DNA from: Bacillus sp. ISL-34
GTDB taxonomy: Bacteria; Bacillota; Bacilli; Bacillales; DSM-1321
Assembly: GCF_018613325.1 (NCBI RefSeq)
Contig: NZ_JAGGQJ010000002.1
Span: 1 to 64,000, forward strand
Direction of reading: 5' to 3'
Length of the DNA stretch: 64,000 nucleotides
Every line of letters begins with the position of its first letter. Position 1 is the stretch's first letter. Below the pieces are notes generated by a model. That model had not been told where the DNA came from. It did not search any database and was given only the letters and a program-made list of their open reading frames with translations. Of the stretch, positions 18,402 to 27,726 are shown one piece after another. Made by a program: the position numbers and the translations under genes.

Positions 18402-18447
18402 AACGAAAAAGGAACTCTGGATACTTCCGGATTTCCTTTTTCGTTTT
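18402..18447 (+). terminator. terminator of the former amidohydrolase gene
   Basis: AACGAAAAAGGAA pairs with TTTCCTTTTTCGTT, followed by TT. Confidence 0.75.
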
Positions 18448-18839
18448 GGGTATGGAACGGCTTCCATGTACTTTTACTTACTTATGTTATATGCTGTGGA
18501 AGTGATTTTTTTGGCTATATTGTATAGCCCTCCCATTTCATTATCGTTATTACCCCGATATATTTTAAACGGGCTGACTTCTGCTTGTCCATTTGCCTTG
18601 CAACCTTTAGTCAAGCCAACAAATTAGCAGGTTGCCTCAGTCTTTGTTACTATTAATGGTAACGTTATCATATGCGTCTGCAAAGGTCATATGACATAAA
18701 TCATGTGTCCAGCAATGGCAGCAGACCATCCGGGGACTGTGTTTATTATATGATGTTGCCCTATCGCCTTTGTTAAGGGAAGGGCAATTGAAATTCACCA
18801 TGAGCTTTAAAAGTATCATGTTCAAAGGAGATGGAATCT
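18448..18839. other. leader/promoter region of the permease gene
   Basis: No gene. I looked for a purine riboswitch because the next gene is a nucleobase permease, but the conserved core sequences are absent. A ribosome binding site AAAGGAG lies at 18822-18829. Confidence 0.4.
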
Positions 18840-20135
18840 ATGAAAAGTTGGAGATCTTCTGTGACTCTATTTTCTTCTTTTCAATGGTTGTTTTTTATTT
18901 TTGCAAATACGGTAGTAGTGCCCATATCGATTGGCGCAGCTTTTGACCTTCCTCCCAATGTCACGGAAATGACCATGAGAAGCTCGCTCATTTTCACCGG
19001 GATCGCTTGCGTGTTTCAGGGGTGGAAGGGGCATAAGTATCCACTTATGGAAGGTCACTCCGGTCTATTGTGGGGAGTAATGTTGAATTTAGGCTTATCT
19101 GCACCATCCATAGGGCTCGGTTATGCTGAGATAGGGGGGGGAATTGCTACTGGCCTCATTGCAGCTGGTGTCGTGACCCTCATTATTTCTGCCTTCAACC
19201 TGATTTCTTATGTCCAGAAGATTTTCACTCCCATGGTCATGACGGTTTATTTATTCCTTCTGACGTTCCAGCTCATTTTTGTCTTTTTTAAGGGGATGCT
19301 GGGGATTACCGAGAATGGGGAAATCAACATCCCGGTCAGTTTCCTATCAGTGGGGATTGTACTTTTAGTAAGTATATTAAAGGTAAAAGGACCAAGGACC
19401 ATAAGCAATTTCTCCATATTGATCGGGATTATGGTGGGATGGATTTTTTACGAGCTGCTATTTCCGGATGCCGGGGGGGAAATGGGATCGACGGGTGTTG
19501 CTTTTTCATTTTTCCCATTAGGTGCTCCAAACCTGGAATTCGGGATCATAGCGATTTCCTTTTTTGCAGGATTACTGAATTTGTGCAATACGTTCGCTTC
19601 GATTCAGGCCGCATCGGAATTAATCGGTGATGAAGCTGAACACAAGCAGTATCGAAATTCTTTATTCATGACTGGCGGCTTTACCATTTTCGCTCCCGTG
19701 CTTGGCCTTGTTCCGTATACACCTTTTACTTCATCCATCGGATTTTTGCAGAGCACTCAAATCTATGAGCGGAGGCCCTTCTTGCTTGGAGGTATATTAT
19801 TGACCATAATCGGGCTCATTCCTCCTTTCATCTCTTTCCTGGCCACCATGCCGATAACAGTCGGGAATGCAGTATTGTTCGTTGCTTACCTTCAGCTGTT
19901 CGGTACGGCTTTCAACAGCGTCAAGGGTCAGCATTTCACTTCAGACACGATTTTCAGGCTTGCCGTTCCAGTATTGATTGGTGTGAGTTTGATGAACATC
20001 CTGCCTAATGCGTTTTCAAACGTTCCCACGCTTTTACAGCCCTTTTTGACGAATGGGCTCATAATGGGCGTTTTGATATCAATCGTGCTGGAAAAATCGG
20101 TGAACTGGAATCGTTATGAACAACTGGAGAACTAA
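18840..20135 (+). CDS. NCS2 family nucleobase:cation symporter (uracil/xanthine permease type, YwdJ-like)
   Basis: The 431-residue membrane protein has about 12-14 transmembrane segments. It opens SVTLFSSFQWLFFIFANTVVVPI, the NCS2 TM1 motif, and continues with PLMEGHSGLLWGVML and the family region ISFFAGLLNLCNTFASIQAASELIG, where nucleobase-binding residues lie. The ATG at 18840 is chosen over 18831 because of its spacing to AAAGGAG. Its length and sequence style resemble YwdJ. The decayed permease and deaminase just upstream suggest that the locus once held more nucleobase-salvage functions. Confidence 0.85.
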   Translation: MKSWRSSVTLFSSFQWLFFIFANTVVVPISIGAAFDLPPNVTEMTMRSSLIFTGIACVFQGWKGHKYPLMEGHSGLLWGVMLNLGLSAPSIGLGYAEIGGGIATGLIAAGVVTLIISAFNLISYVQKIFTPMVMTVYLFLLTFQLIFVFFKGMLGITENGEINIPVSFLSVGIVLLVSILKVKGPRTISNFSILIGIMVGWIFYELLFPDAGGEMGSTGVAFSFFPLGAPNLEFGIIAISFFAGLLNLCNTFASIQAASELIGDEAEHKQYRNSLFMTGGFTIFAPVLGLVPYTPFTSSIGFLQSTQIYERRPFLLGGILLTIIGLIPPFISFLATMPITVGNAVLFVAYLQLFGTAFNSVKGQHFTSDTIFRLAVPVLIGVSLMNILPNAFSNVPTLLQPFLTNGLIMGVLISIVLEKSVNWNRYEQLEN

Positions 20136-20220
20136 TGTGACTCCGATGTAATTGGCTATACATAAAGGAAAACGAAAATGCCAAGGGACTTGTAATGACT
20201 TAATTTAAGAAGCGATCATG

Positions 20221-20258
20221 AAAACCGGAAGGGTGTTAACCTTCTGGTTTTCTGTTTT
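20221..20258 (+). terminator. terminator of the permease gene
   Basis: AAAACCGGAAGG / CCTTCTGGTTTT with a 7-nt loop, followed by TCTGTTTTT. Confidence 0.8.
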
Positions 20259-20422
20259 TCATTGCTCTTTTAATGTGAAAATAGGCGTTTTAATCAGTAG
20301 CAATACCCACTCCCTTTACATATTTTGTTGAAGGCAGTACTTGACGTGGTGTTAATTCCCTGACCATTTCGTTTCCTGTTCCAAGCATTGCCTTATTTAT
20401 TAATACACGGAGGTTATATAAA

Positions 20423-20677
20423 ATGTATGAATTTCAAAATCAATTGCAAAACCTTAATGTTGATGATTTCCAGGTAACTCAGCCAATTCCTTGGGAACAA
20501 AACCAGTACAATTTGGATGATTCGTCTCGACAATTCATTGGTGTGGGTGGTTGCTTTGGTTGTTTTGGCTGTTTCTTGTGCTTTGGCTGCTTTGGTTGCG
20601 GCGGTCGCTGTGGTCGCTGTGGTCGTTGTGGACGCTGCGGCGGGTGCGGCGGACGTTGCGGACGTTGCGGACAATAA
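20423..20677 (+). CDS. heterocycloanthracin/sonorensin-family TOMM bacteriocin precursor
   Basis: The 84-residue precursor has a leader of about 43 residues (MYEFQNQLQNLNVDDFQV..., with NLNVDDFQ as in sonorensin/heterocycloanthracin leaders) and a core of 41 residues with 13 cysteines at 44, 47, 50, 53, 56, 59, 63, 66, 69, 72, 75, 79 and 82. The first half uses Cys-Phe-Gly units, the second Cys-Gly-Arg units. There is no Ser or Thr in the core, so only thiazoles can form. The ribosome binding site GGAGG is nine bases before the ATG. The Gly/Cys codons give the core a higher GC content than its surroundings. Secreted thiazole-containing antimicrobial peptide is the expected product. Confidence 0.92.
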   Translation: MYEFQNQLQNLNVDDFQVTQPIPWEQNQYNLDDSSRQFIGVGGCFGCFGCFLCFGCFGCGGRCGRCGRCGRCGGCGGRCGRCGQ

Positions 20678-20692
20678 GGATTCAGGTCTTCT

Positions 20693-20728
20693 AAAGAAAA
20701 GTCCCTGCATGTGCAGGGACTTTTCTTT
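20693..20728 (+). terminator. strong hairpin between precursor and maturation genes
   Basis: A perfect 17-bp stem (AAAGAAAAGTCCCTGCA and its complement) with a 2-nt loop and a T-rich end. Partial read-through would give much precursor and little enzyme, as in many peptide-antibiotic clusters. The palindrome is symmetric, so it could also act from the other strand. Confidence 0.88.
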
Positions 20729-20822
20729 ATTGAAATAGACATAAGAGACAAATTGTCGTACATAGGATTAAAGTGAAGTGCTAATAGCAGTACTTAGAAT
20801 GCTTCGGGTTAGGAGGAGCGGA

Positions 20823-22772
20823 ATGGTGAATTTGACCCCTTCCATGCGTTTAAAAGTGAAAAGGGATACGTTTTTTCTTCCGGAACCAAATAGAGGTGTG
20901 TATTTCAGGAATAACATCAGTTCGTTCCGTATGGAGGGCAGCTCGATCGTCCAGTGGATTGAAAAGCTATTACCGATGTTCAATGGGAACCATACATTAA
21001 GCGAGTTGACGGATGGATTACCTGGCCCATACCGGAACCGGGTGATGGAAATTGCCGAGGTTTTGTACGGTAATGGGTTTGTTCGGGATGTAAGTCAGGA
21101 CAGTCCCCATCAATTAAGTAATCAAGTTCTTGAAAGGTATGCTTCGCAAATCGAGTTTCTGGAAAGCTGCGGCGATTCCGGGGCACACCGTTTTGAAGCT
21201 TATCGAAAGAAAAAGGCGTTGGCTATAGGCTCTGGCCCATTGTTCCTTTCATTGGTGTCCTCCCTGATCGAATCCGGATTGCCTGCGTTTCATATCCACA
21301 TTACGGACACGGTACCGACCAATAGAAAAAGATTGAATGAGATCGTGGCACATGCGCGTAAGACGGATGACGAGGCAGCGATAGAGGAGGTCGTGCTTGA
21401 TGCGGGAGCAGAGATTGAATGGCAGGAGATCGTGCGGCCATTTGACTCGATATTATATGTGTCACAGGAGGGTGATATAGAGGAATTAAGAGAACTTCAT
21501 TCGGTTTGCAGGAAAGGAAAGAAGACACTGTTTCCTGCAATGATCATCAATCAAGTAGGCATGGCTGGTCCGCTTGTCCATCCGGATTCAGAGGGATGTT
21601 GGGAGTCGGCATGGCATCGTTTACATCAAGCTGAGCTGGAAAAAAATCAGGCATCAGCTTCCTTTTCCGCCACAGCCGGAGCGATGTTAGCCAATATAAT
21701 GGTATTCGAATGGTTTAAAGATGCTACAGGCGTTACGACAGCAGAACAAGCACATCAGTTTTATCTGTTGGATATGGATACATTGGAGGGAAAATGGCAT
21801 CCATTCATTCCCCACCCGGAGGTGACGGGAAAAGGGACTGCTACATGGATTGAAGATTTTGATCATCGGCTCGAACAAAAATCCGGGCCGGGTGAGCCTG
21901 GGAAGGTGTTTATGTATTTCAGCCGGTTAACATCCTCGGAATCCGGAATCTTTCATATTTGGGATGAGGGAGATTTAAAACAGCTGCCGTTGGCTCAATG
22001 CCGCGTTCAGGTCGTCGATCCGCTGTCGTCAGGTCCGGCCGAACTGCTGCCCGAAATTATCCGTTCAGATCTGACGCATGAGGAAGCGAGGAGGGAAACC
22101 GGTCTTGCAGGAGTTGAAGCATATGCATCCCGAACACTCAGCCAGCTCGTTACGACTCTTCCGCCGCTTCAGGGGGCAGATGATATAAAGGAATCGATCG
22201 GTGTCGGGGCAGGGGAAACATTTGCTGAATGTGTTTGCCGGGGACTGCAAAGCAGTTTGGATACGGAGTTTTTAAATAAGCGGTTCAACCAGGAGAAACT
22301 AGTGACGGTGCAGTTGGATCAAGTGGAAGATGAGCGCTGCAGGTATTATTTACAAGCGCTGACCCGGCTGCAGGGAGATCCGATCATCGCGTTGGGTGAG
22401 GAAGTGTCCGGTTTCCCGGTAGTTTGGGCCGGAACGAGCGATGGCTGGTCAGGCGCTGTCGGTTTGAATGTAACGATCGCTTTACGGAATGCCTTGCAAA
22501 AGGCCGTCATGAAAGTCCAAAACCAGACCGTTTGCCTCACAGCTCCAGGTCTAGTGGCATCGCCTGTTCTTGAGGAAGAAAAGATGCCCCTGAATCTTGT
22601 GATTCCTTCGTGTGAGGTGAACGGGAATCCCGACCTAGTACAGTCCGCCATTCAAGTCTTGAAGAAGAACAGTAAGCGAATCCACGTTTTCGAAATGGAT
22701 CTGGAACCTTTCTTGAAGGAAGAAATTGCAGGTGTGTTTGGGGTGTTTTTGCGAGAGGAGGAATCAGGGTGA
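20823..22772 (+). CDS. thiazole-containing bacteriocin maturation protein (ThiF-like TOMM partner)
   Basis: The product is about 649 residues. The N-terminal 100 residues (LTPSMRLKVKRDTFFLPEPN...GVYFRNN) look like the leader-binding region of TOMM partner proteins. It is followed by a Rossmann-like ThiF/E1-related segment (KALAIGSGPLFLSLVSSLIESGLPAFHIHITD), and a long C-terminal region ends with GCQVNGN...-type strands. In the heterocycloanthracin family this protein presents the precursor to the cyclodehydratase. ATG 20823 follows AGGAGG by six bases; further upstream starts lack a site. Its TGA overlaps the next gene's GTG by four bases. Confidence 0.85.
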   Translation: MVNLTPSMRLKVKRDTFFLPEPNRGVYFRNNISSFRMEGSSIVQWIEKLLPMFNGNHTLSELTDGLPGPYRNRVMEIAEVLYGNGFVRDVSQDSPHQLSNQVLERYASQIEFLESCGDSGAHRFEAYRKKKALAIGSGPLFLSLVSSLIESGLPAFHIHITDTVPTNRKRLNEIVAHARKTDDEAAIEEVVLDAGAEIEWQEIVRPFDSILYVSQEGDIEELRELHSVCRKGKKTLFPAMIINQVGMAGPLVHPDSEGCWESAWHRLHQAELEKNQASASFSATAGAMLANIMVFEWFKDATGVTTAEQAHQFYLLDMDTLEGKWHPFIPHPEVTGKGTATWIEDFDHRLEQKSGPGEPGKVFMYFSRLTSSESGIFHIWDEGDLKQLPLAQCRVQVVDPLSSGPAELLPEIIRSDLTHEEARRETGLAGVEAYASRTLSQLVTTLPPLQGADDIKESIGVGAGETFAECVCRGLQSSLDTEFLNKRFNQEKLVTVQLDQVEDERCRYYLQALTRLQGDPIIALGEEVSGFPVVWAGTSDGWSGAVGLNVTIALRNALQKAVMKVQNQTVCLTAPGLVASPVLEEEKMPLNLVIPSCEVNGNPDLVQSAIQVLKKNSKRIHVFEMDLEPFLKEEIAGVFGVFLREEESG

Positions 22773-24712
22773 AAACTGACATATTGGTTGTCGGGGAAGG
22801 AGTGTTGGCCGACCATGTTCATGGGAACCTGTCCGGCCAATATCAGGTGAACCGCCAAACCGATTTCGAGGCAGGAATACCGCAAACGACGGCTATGGTC
22901 GTTCTGCTGCAAGATGCTTGGAATCCCGCTGTCCATGTAAAGGCGGAAGAGGTGATAGGGCAAGCGGGCATTCCATGGCTGCGGGGGTTCGTGTCATTTG
23001 GAGAGGGAGTGGTAGGTCCGCTGGTGCGCCCGGGTGTTCCTGGCTGCTCACAGTGCGCGGACCAAAGGCATCTCATGGCCGGGCGTGATCGAAAAGAAAT
23101 GTGGGGAATTCGCAGACAACTGGAGGAAAATGGGGGGATAGAGCGTGATGCTGCGGCATCCCGCACAGGCCTTTTACAGATGGCCCACTTGATTTGTGCA
23201 GAGGTAAGGAAGGTGATGAAAGGGGAGCGCGCCCGGTCGGAAGGACATGTATCATTAATCAGCCTGAAGACGCTGAATGGTTCGTGGCACTCTTTTTTAC
23301 CTGATTCATTGTGTCCGGTTTGCTCAACATTACCTGATGACTCGAAGGAGCGTGCAAGGATTTCGTTGCAGCCAAGTCCAAAAATCAGTCCCGACAGTTA
23401 CCGTACCCGTTCAATGGATGAGCTGAATGAAGTTCTGGCCAAGGATTACTTGGACCACCGCACAGGATTCTTGAATAATAAAATGATAGACCTTGTACCG
23501 CCATTTGCCGATGTAAGTGTTAATTTGCCTTTGTTTATAGGAGATGAGGGGGCGGCAGGCCGGACTCTCTCATATGCGGTCAGTGAGATGACTGCCATAT
23601 TGGAGGGGTTGGAAAGGTATTGCGGAATGGAGCCCCGCGGCAAACGGACAGTCATACATGACAGCTACAACAACCTGAAAGATTTTGCGCTCGATCCCAT
23701 CAGGATAGGGGTACACTCGAAGGAAAATTATGCAAAGCGGGATTTCCCGTTTCAACCGTTTAATCCTGACCGCTCGATAGATTGGGTGTGGGGCCACTCA
23801 TTTTTGCAAGAGCGGCCAATCTTGGTCCCGGAATTGCTTTCCTATTACAGCCTGGGCTGCGGTCATGGATTTGTCTATGAAACTTCCAATGGCTGTGCTT
23901 TAGGGGGAAGTTTGGAGGAGGCCATTTTCTACGGCATCATGGAAGTGGTCGAACGTGATTCGTTCCTTCTGACCTGGTATGCGCAGCTGCCCCTCACACG
24001 TCTTGACCCTTATTCTGCAAATGACAAAGAACTGGAGCTGATGATTGACAGGGCGAGGGCGGCAGCGGGATATGATATCCATTTGTTTAATTCGACAATG
24101 GAACATGGGATACCGAGCGTATGGGCGCTGGCAAAAAACAGGAAACAAAAAGGATTGAATATCATATGTGCGGCAGGGGCCCATCTGGACCCGGTCCGGG
24201 CGGTGAAAAGCGCTGTCTTCGAGCTGGCTGGCATGATGCTGACCCTTGACGATAAATTGGAAGAGAACCAGGATGAGGTTGAGAAAATGCTGCATGATTC
24301 CTCACTGGTACGGAAAATGGATGATCATGGCATGCTGTATGGTTTACCGCAAGCTGAAGAGCGACTGCAGTTTCTGCTGGATGAAGACCGCCCGATGCGA
24401 ACATTCGCTGAAGAATACGGGGAAAAGGTCAATCATCCGGACTTGACGGAAGATTTGCAGGAAATCCTTCAGGAGTTTCGCCGATTGAAACTCGAGGTGA
24501 TTGTGGTGGATCAAACGACACCGGAAATTGCACGGAATGGATTACATTGCGTGAAAGTGCTGATCCCGGGGATGCTGCCGATGACATTCGGCCATCATCT
24601 TACCCGGATAACGGGGCTTGAGAGAATACTGAGGGTTCCGATGGAACTTGGATATGCAAAACGGCCGCTTGAATTCGAACAGCTCAATCCGCATCCGCAT
24701 CCATTTCCATAA
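22769..24712 (+). CDS. TOMM cyclodehydratase with YcaO domain (fused E1-like/YcaO)
   Basis: The 647-residue fusion has an N-terminal E1-like/ocin-type domain with four zinc-ligand cysteines as two CxxC pairs (C93/C96 in PGCSQC, C182/C185 in LCPVC). A YcaO (SagD-type) domain follows from about residue 215, with ATP/Mg-binding signatures SEMTAILEGLERYCG (about 272-286) and EEAIFYGIMEVVERDSF. The C-terminus is proline-rich (PHPHPFP), as in active azoline-forming YcaO enzymes. It uses ATP to cyclise core cysteines to thiazolines. The GTG start follows GAGGAGGAATCAGG and overlaps the previous stop, indicating tight coupling. Confidence 0.92.
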   Translation: MKTDILVVGEGVLADHVHGNLSGQYQVNRQTDFEAGIPQTTAMVVLLQDAWNPAVHVKAEEVIGQAGIPWLRGFVSFGEGVVGPLVRPGVPGCSQCADQRHLMAGRDRKEMWGIRRQLEENGGIERDAAASRTGLLQMAHLICAEVRKVMKGERARSEGHVSLISLKTLNGSWHSFLPDSLCPVCSTLPDDSKERARISLQPSPKISPDSYRTRSMDELNEVLAKDYLDHRTGFLNNKMIDLVPPFADVSVNLPLFIGDEGAAGRTLSYAVSEMTAILEGLERYCGMEPRGKRTVIHDSYNNLKDFALDPIRIGVHSKENYAKRDFPFQPFNPDRSIDWVWGHSFLQERPILVPELLSYYSLGCGHGFVYETSNGCALGGSLEEAIFYGIMEVVERDSFLLTWYAQLPLTRLDPYSANDKELELMIDRARAAAGYDIHLFNSTMEHGIPSVWALAKNRKQKGLNIICAAGAHLDPVRAVKSAVFELAGMMLTLDDKLEENQDEVEKMLHDSSLVRKMDDHGMLYGLPQAEERLQFLLDEDRPMRTFAEEYGEKVNHPDLTEDLQEILQEFRRLKLEVIVVDQTTPEIARNGLHCVKVLIPGMLPMTFGHHLTRITGLERILRVPMELGYAKRPLEFEQLNPHPHPFP

Positions 24713-24735
24713 GCGGTGACTTAGGAGGTTGGAGG

Positions 24736-26304
24736 ATGAGTCTAGAGGCATTTTTGCACAATTTGCATTTTGATATCGAAAAGGCAAGTCCGCCGGATTG
24801 GGAAGTGGATTGGAATGATGCACCGCTAACGTATAAGCTTTACCGTGACTTGCCTGTTTTTCCGTTATCACTCGAGGTGCCGCTGACGCTTGAGGGGGTC
24901 AGCGGGCCTTCAAAGCAGGACCTCGAAGGAATCGGTCATTTCCTCTGGTATGCATATGGCCTGACCCAAGTCAGTCAGGTACCGGGATCCTCGGAATCTG
25001 AGGACCTCATGCAGTCATTCCGGCGTTTTCCGCCATCTGGGGGAGCTTTGTATCCAAGCGAATTGTACGTATACTTGAAGATGGAGGGATTACCTGCTGG
25101 CGTATACCATTATGATGCAGCACACCACCGTTTGGTTTTGCTGCGGGAAGGGAATTTCGATTCCTATTTAACAAAGGCTCTTGGTGAAACCTTTGATATG
25201 TCCGCATGCTTTGGTACAGTTTTTGTATCGACGATGTTTTGGAAAAACTTCTATAAATATAATAATTTTTCATACCGTCTGCAAGGTCTGGATGCGGGCG
25301 TGCTTCTTGGACAGTTGCTCGAAGTGGCGAAACGGTTTGGAATCGCAGCCGGGGTGTGCTTCCAATTCCTTGATCGGGCCATCAATCATCTGCTTGGGCT
25401 TTCGGAAGAGGAAGAGAGCACGTATGCGGTGATCCCCTTATCGGCAGAACCTTCTTTTAGATTTAGAGAAGAAAGGAGTATGGACCGAACTGTCACCTCG
25501 ACGGAATTATTGCTGGAATTGACGGATATTCAGCCTAAACACTATGTTCGGTCGCAGAGGATCAGGGAATTTCCGATGCTAACTAAAATGAATGAAGCAT
25601 CCATGATCGAATCCACCCAATCATTTCGGCGGATCACTCCAAAAAATGGGGCGGAATCCGAGGGACATATGGTAGCCCTTCCTATCGTGAAGCGGTTGTC
25701 CTATGACTTGGCATCAGTTTGCCGAAAGCGATTTTCACCTGAAATGGACTTCGTACTCGGGAAAGTCAGTCAATCGCAACTGGCGGCTCTCCTGCAGGAG
25801 GCGACCGAATCGTTCTCCTATCGAAATGACTTGGATGGAACAAACGAGAACAACGAACATCGCGTTTCCTTATATGCTTGTTTGTATAATGTGGAAGACA
25901 TTCAAGATGGTGCATACCATTATGACAGCACGACACATTCATTACGACAGATACAATCAGGAGATCATCGCCTCCGATTGCAATACGGAATGTCCCTCGA
26001 TATCATGAATTTTCAGCAAGTGCCGATCTGCATCCATGTAGTTGGTGAGCGGGACCATTCCAAAACGCAACTTGGATATAGAGGATACCGCATCCAGCAA
26101 ATGGAGGCGGGGATGCTCGTTCAGAAATTACTGTTAGCTTCGTCAGCCCTCGGAATGAACGGGCACCCGCTGCTCGGCTTTGATGTGAATATGTGTGATG
26201 AACTTTACAGGATAGGCGGTCCGCAAAGGAAAACGAGCCTGATCCAAATCCCGATCGGGCACTATCGGAATCGCCCTTGGCTGAAGGGTAGCCTGCATAG
26301 TTGA
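24736..26304 (+). CDS. SagB-type FMN-dependent azoline dehydrogenase, two nitroreductase-like halves
   Basis: The 522-residue product should oxidise thiazolines to thiazoles with FMN. Two related halves are visible. The first contains SFRRFPPSGGALYPSELYVYL, GVYHYDAAHHRLVLLREG and the FMN-site region WKNFYKYNNFSYRLQGLDAGVLLGQLLEV. The second contains SYRNDLDG...VSLYACLYNVEDIQDGAYHYDS and YRGYRIQQMEAGMLVQKLLLAS. The first half keeps the fuller set of catalytic features; the second may be structural. A ribosome binding site TAGGAGGTTGGAGG precedes the ATG. It closes the operon, and a terminator follows. Confidence 0.9.
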   Translation: MSLEAFLHNLHFDIEKASPPDWEVDWNDAPLTYKLYRDLPVFPLSLEVPLTLEGVSGPSKQDLEGIGHFLWYAYGLTQVSQVPGSSESEDLMQSFRRFPPSGGALYPSELYVYLKMEGLPAGVYHYDAAHHRLVLLREGNFDSYLTKALGETFDMSACFGTVFVSTMFWKNFYKYNNFSYRLQGLDAGVLLGQLLEVAKRFGIAAGVCFQFLDRAINHLLGLSEEEESTYAVIPLSAEPSFRFREERSMDRTVTSTELLLELTDIQPKHYVRSQRIREFPMLTKMNEASMIESTQSFRRITPKNGAESEGHMVALPIVKRLSYDLASVCRKRFSPEMDFVLGKVSQSQLAALLQEATESFSYRNDLDGTNENNEHRVSLYACLYNVEDIQDGAYHYDSTTHSLRQIQSGDHRLRLQYGMSLDIMNFQQVPICIHVVGERDHSKTQLGYRGYRIQQMEAGMLVQKLLLASSALGMNGHPLLGFDVNMCDELYRIGGPQRKTSLIQIPIGHYRNRPWLKGSLHS

Positions 26305-26311
26305 AGAAGAT

Positions 26312-26360
26312 AAAAACGGCCTCCATTTCAATTAAGAATGGAGGCTTTCGTTTTTATTTT
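26312..26360 (+). terminator. terminator of the TOMM operon
   Basis: AAAAACGGCCTCCATT pairs with AATGGAGGC and, after a small bulge, CGTTTTT, then TATTTTG. Confidence 0.85.
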
Positions 26361-26412
26361 GAAGTACGGCAGAGTGCAATAATCTCGGCTGAAGATTATA
26401 CTGAATTGAACT

Positions 26413-26452
26413 CCCCCCACTTATCGACCTTACACTCTGATTGAAGTGGGGG
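26413..26452 (-). repeat. right-end hairpin of the IS605-type element
   Basis: CCCCCACTT and AAGTGGGGG form a 9-bp stem around a 21-nt loop, placed 40-80 bases beyond the tnpB stop. Such subterminal hairpins mark IS200/IS605 right ends. The transcript from the tnpB 3' end through here corresponds to where the guide (omega) RNA scaffold is located in this family. Confidence 0.65.
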
Positions 26453-26493
26453 ATTCCTAAGAACATTAGCCTATCGGCCAATTTTTAATTAGG

Positions 26494-27644
26494 CTATCCC
26501 GTAGTTCCTACGGTTAGAATCCTTATGGCTTCATTCATTAGATTGAGTCCTGCGTTAATATCTCGATCGTGGTGAGTAGAACAAGAAGGACAATCCCATT
26601 CACGAAGATTCAGATGTTTAACGCCTTTATTTTGGTACCCGCAGTTAGAACACAATAGGCTAGAAGCAAACGTTTTAGATACGGTCACGATTTGTTTACC
26701 ATACCATTTTGCTTTGTATTCCAACATTTTTTTGAATTGGTACCAAGATACTTCACTAATCGCTTTAGCTAGTTTGTAATTTTTCATCATATTCGACACT
26801 TGCAAGTCTTCCATTCCAATAACATCGTGGTTTTTAATGATTTCGGTAGAGACTTTATGTAAGTAATCCATTCGGGCATTTGAAATTTTTTCGTGTAGGA
26901 TGGCCACTTTTCGTTTTTGTTTTTGATAGTTTTTGGCTTCAGCCAATGGTTTCTTTTGAATCAAGGCTATTTCTTGTCGCCTTGAAAGAATTCGTTGTGC
27001 TTTGGCCAATTTCTTTTCGACCGTCCGGAAGAATTTTGGGTTTTAATAGACCGTACCATCTGAAAGAATCGCAAAGTTCTTCAAACCAAGATCTACACCG
27101 CACGAACGATTCGTTTTAGGAAGTACTGGTACATTGGTTTCCGCTAAAACGGAAATGGAATATTTACCCAAAGGGTTACGCCTGATTGTGGCATTGATGA
27201 TTCGCCCTTCGACTTGCCGGCTTTTAGCAAAACGAACGAAACCGAGTTTGGTCAATTTGATTTTGTTTCCAATCATTTCGATATTTCCATTCGTATGTTT
27301 AGTCGTGTAGGACTGGACCGGATTCTTTTTCGATTTGAAGCGTGTTGACTTGTTTTGCTTTTTATAATATCGACTATAGGAATCTGCTAGATTTTCCACC
27401 GATTTCTGTAAGGCAATACTGTCTACTTCTTTCAGGAAAGAATACTCGTTCTTTAAAGCTGGAAGTTCTTTGATTGTTGCGTATTTATTCAGAAAAGAAC
27501 CTTTCCATTCATTAGAGGGGAATTGGCCGTTTTGCTTCATTTCTTCACAGATATATCAGTAGGCATCTTTCTCCTTTTGTTTGCATAAAAAGAAGTTATA
27601 GACAAAACGGGAGCAGCCGATCGTTTTATTGATGAGAACTAGTT
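26494..27644 (-). pseudogene. tnpB: tnpB (IS605 OrfB-type RNA-guided nuclease), interrupted and with two nonsense codons
   Basis: Reading the minus strand gives a TnpB protein from QLVLINKTIGCSRFVYNFFL to the end, in one frame broken by TGA at 27556-27558 (after KDAY) and TAA at 27043-27045 (after GTVY). RuvC residues are otherwise preserved: GVDLG, GMEDL and HDRDINAG. The zinc-finger pairs CSNCG and CPSC are present. The first 16-17 codons are 8.7 kb away at 36348-36398, because a Tn3-family transposon has inserted. Splicing the two ends at the TAGTT duplication restores YPTKEQLVLINK in frame. Two long sub-ORFs remain but the protein cannot be whole. Confidence 0.92.
27640..27644. repeat. 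5-bp target site duplication, left copy (TAGTT)
   Basis: TAGTT directly precedes the transposon's left terminal repeat and recurs directly after its right terminal repeat. Five bases is the usual Tn3-family duplication length. Confidence 0.9.
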
Positions 27645-27683
27645 GGGTGTTCTTGCCCATCCCCCCGAAAAGGTGGAATAAGG
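27645..27683 (+). repeat. left inverted repeat of the transposon
   Basis: 39 bp starting GGGTGTTCTTGCCC and ending GGTGGAATAAGG. Mismatches to the right repeat are at positions 8, 21 and 34. Confidence 0.9.
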
Positions 27684-27726
27684 AGTACTTCACTGAAAGA
27701 TTAGGGAAGTACTCCTTAAACAGTGC

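Noticed and set aside
18448..18839. Purine riboswitch upstream of the nucleobase permease
   Set aside because: The conserved core (TATA and CCGTA-type loops with three-way junction) is not present; only unspecific hairpins.
20414..20763. Ala/Thr-rich, Pro/Gln-rich and Val/Ala-rich ORFs over the precursor gene
   Set aside because: They are other-frame readings of the Cys-Gly-Arg repeat codons; the plus-strand frame with leader and ribosome binding site explains the region.
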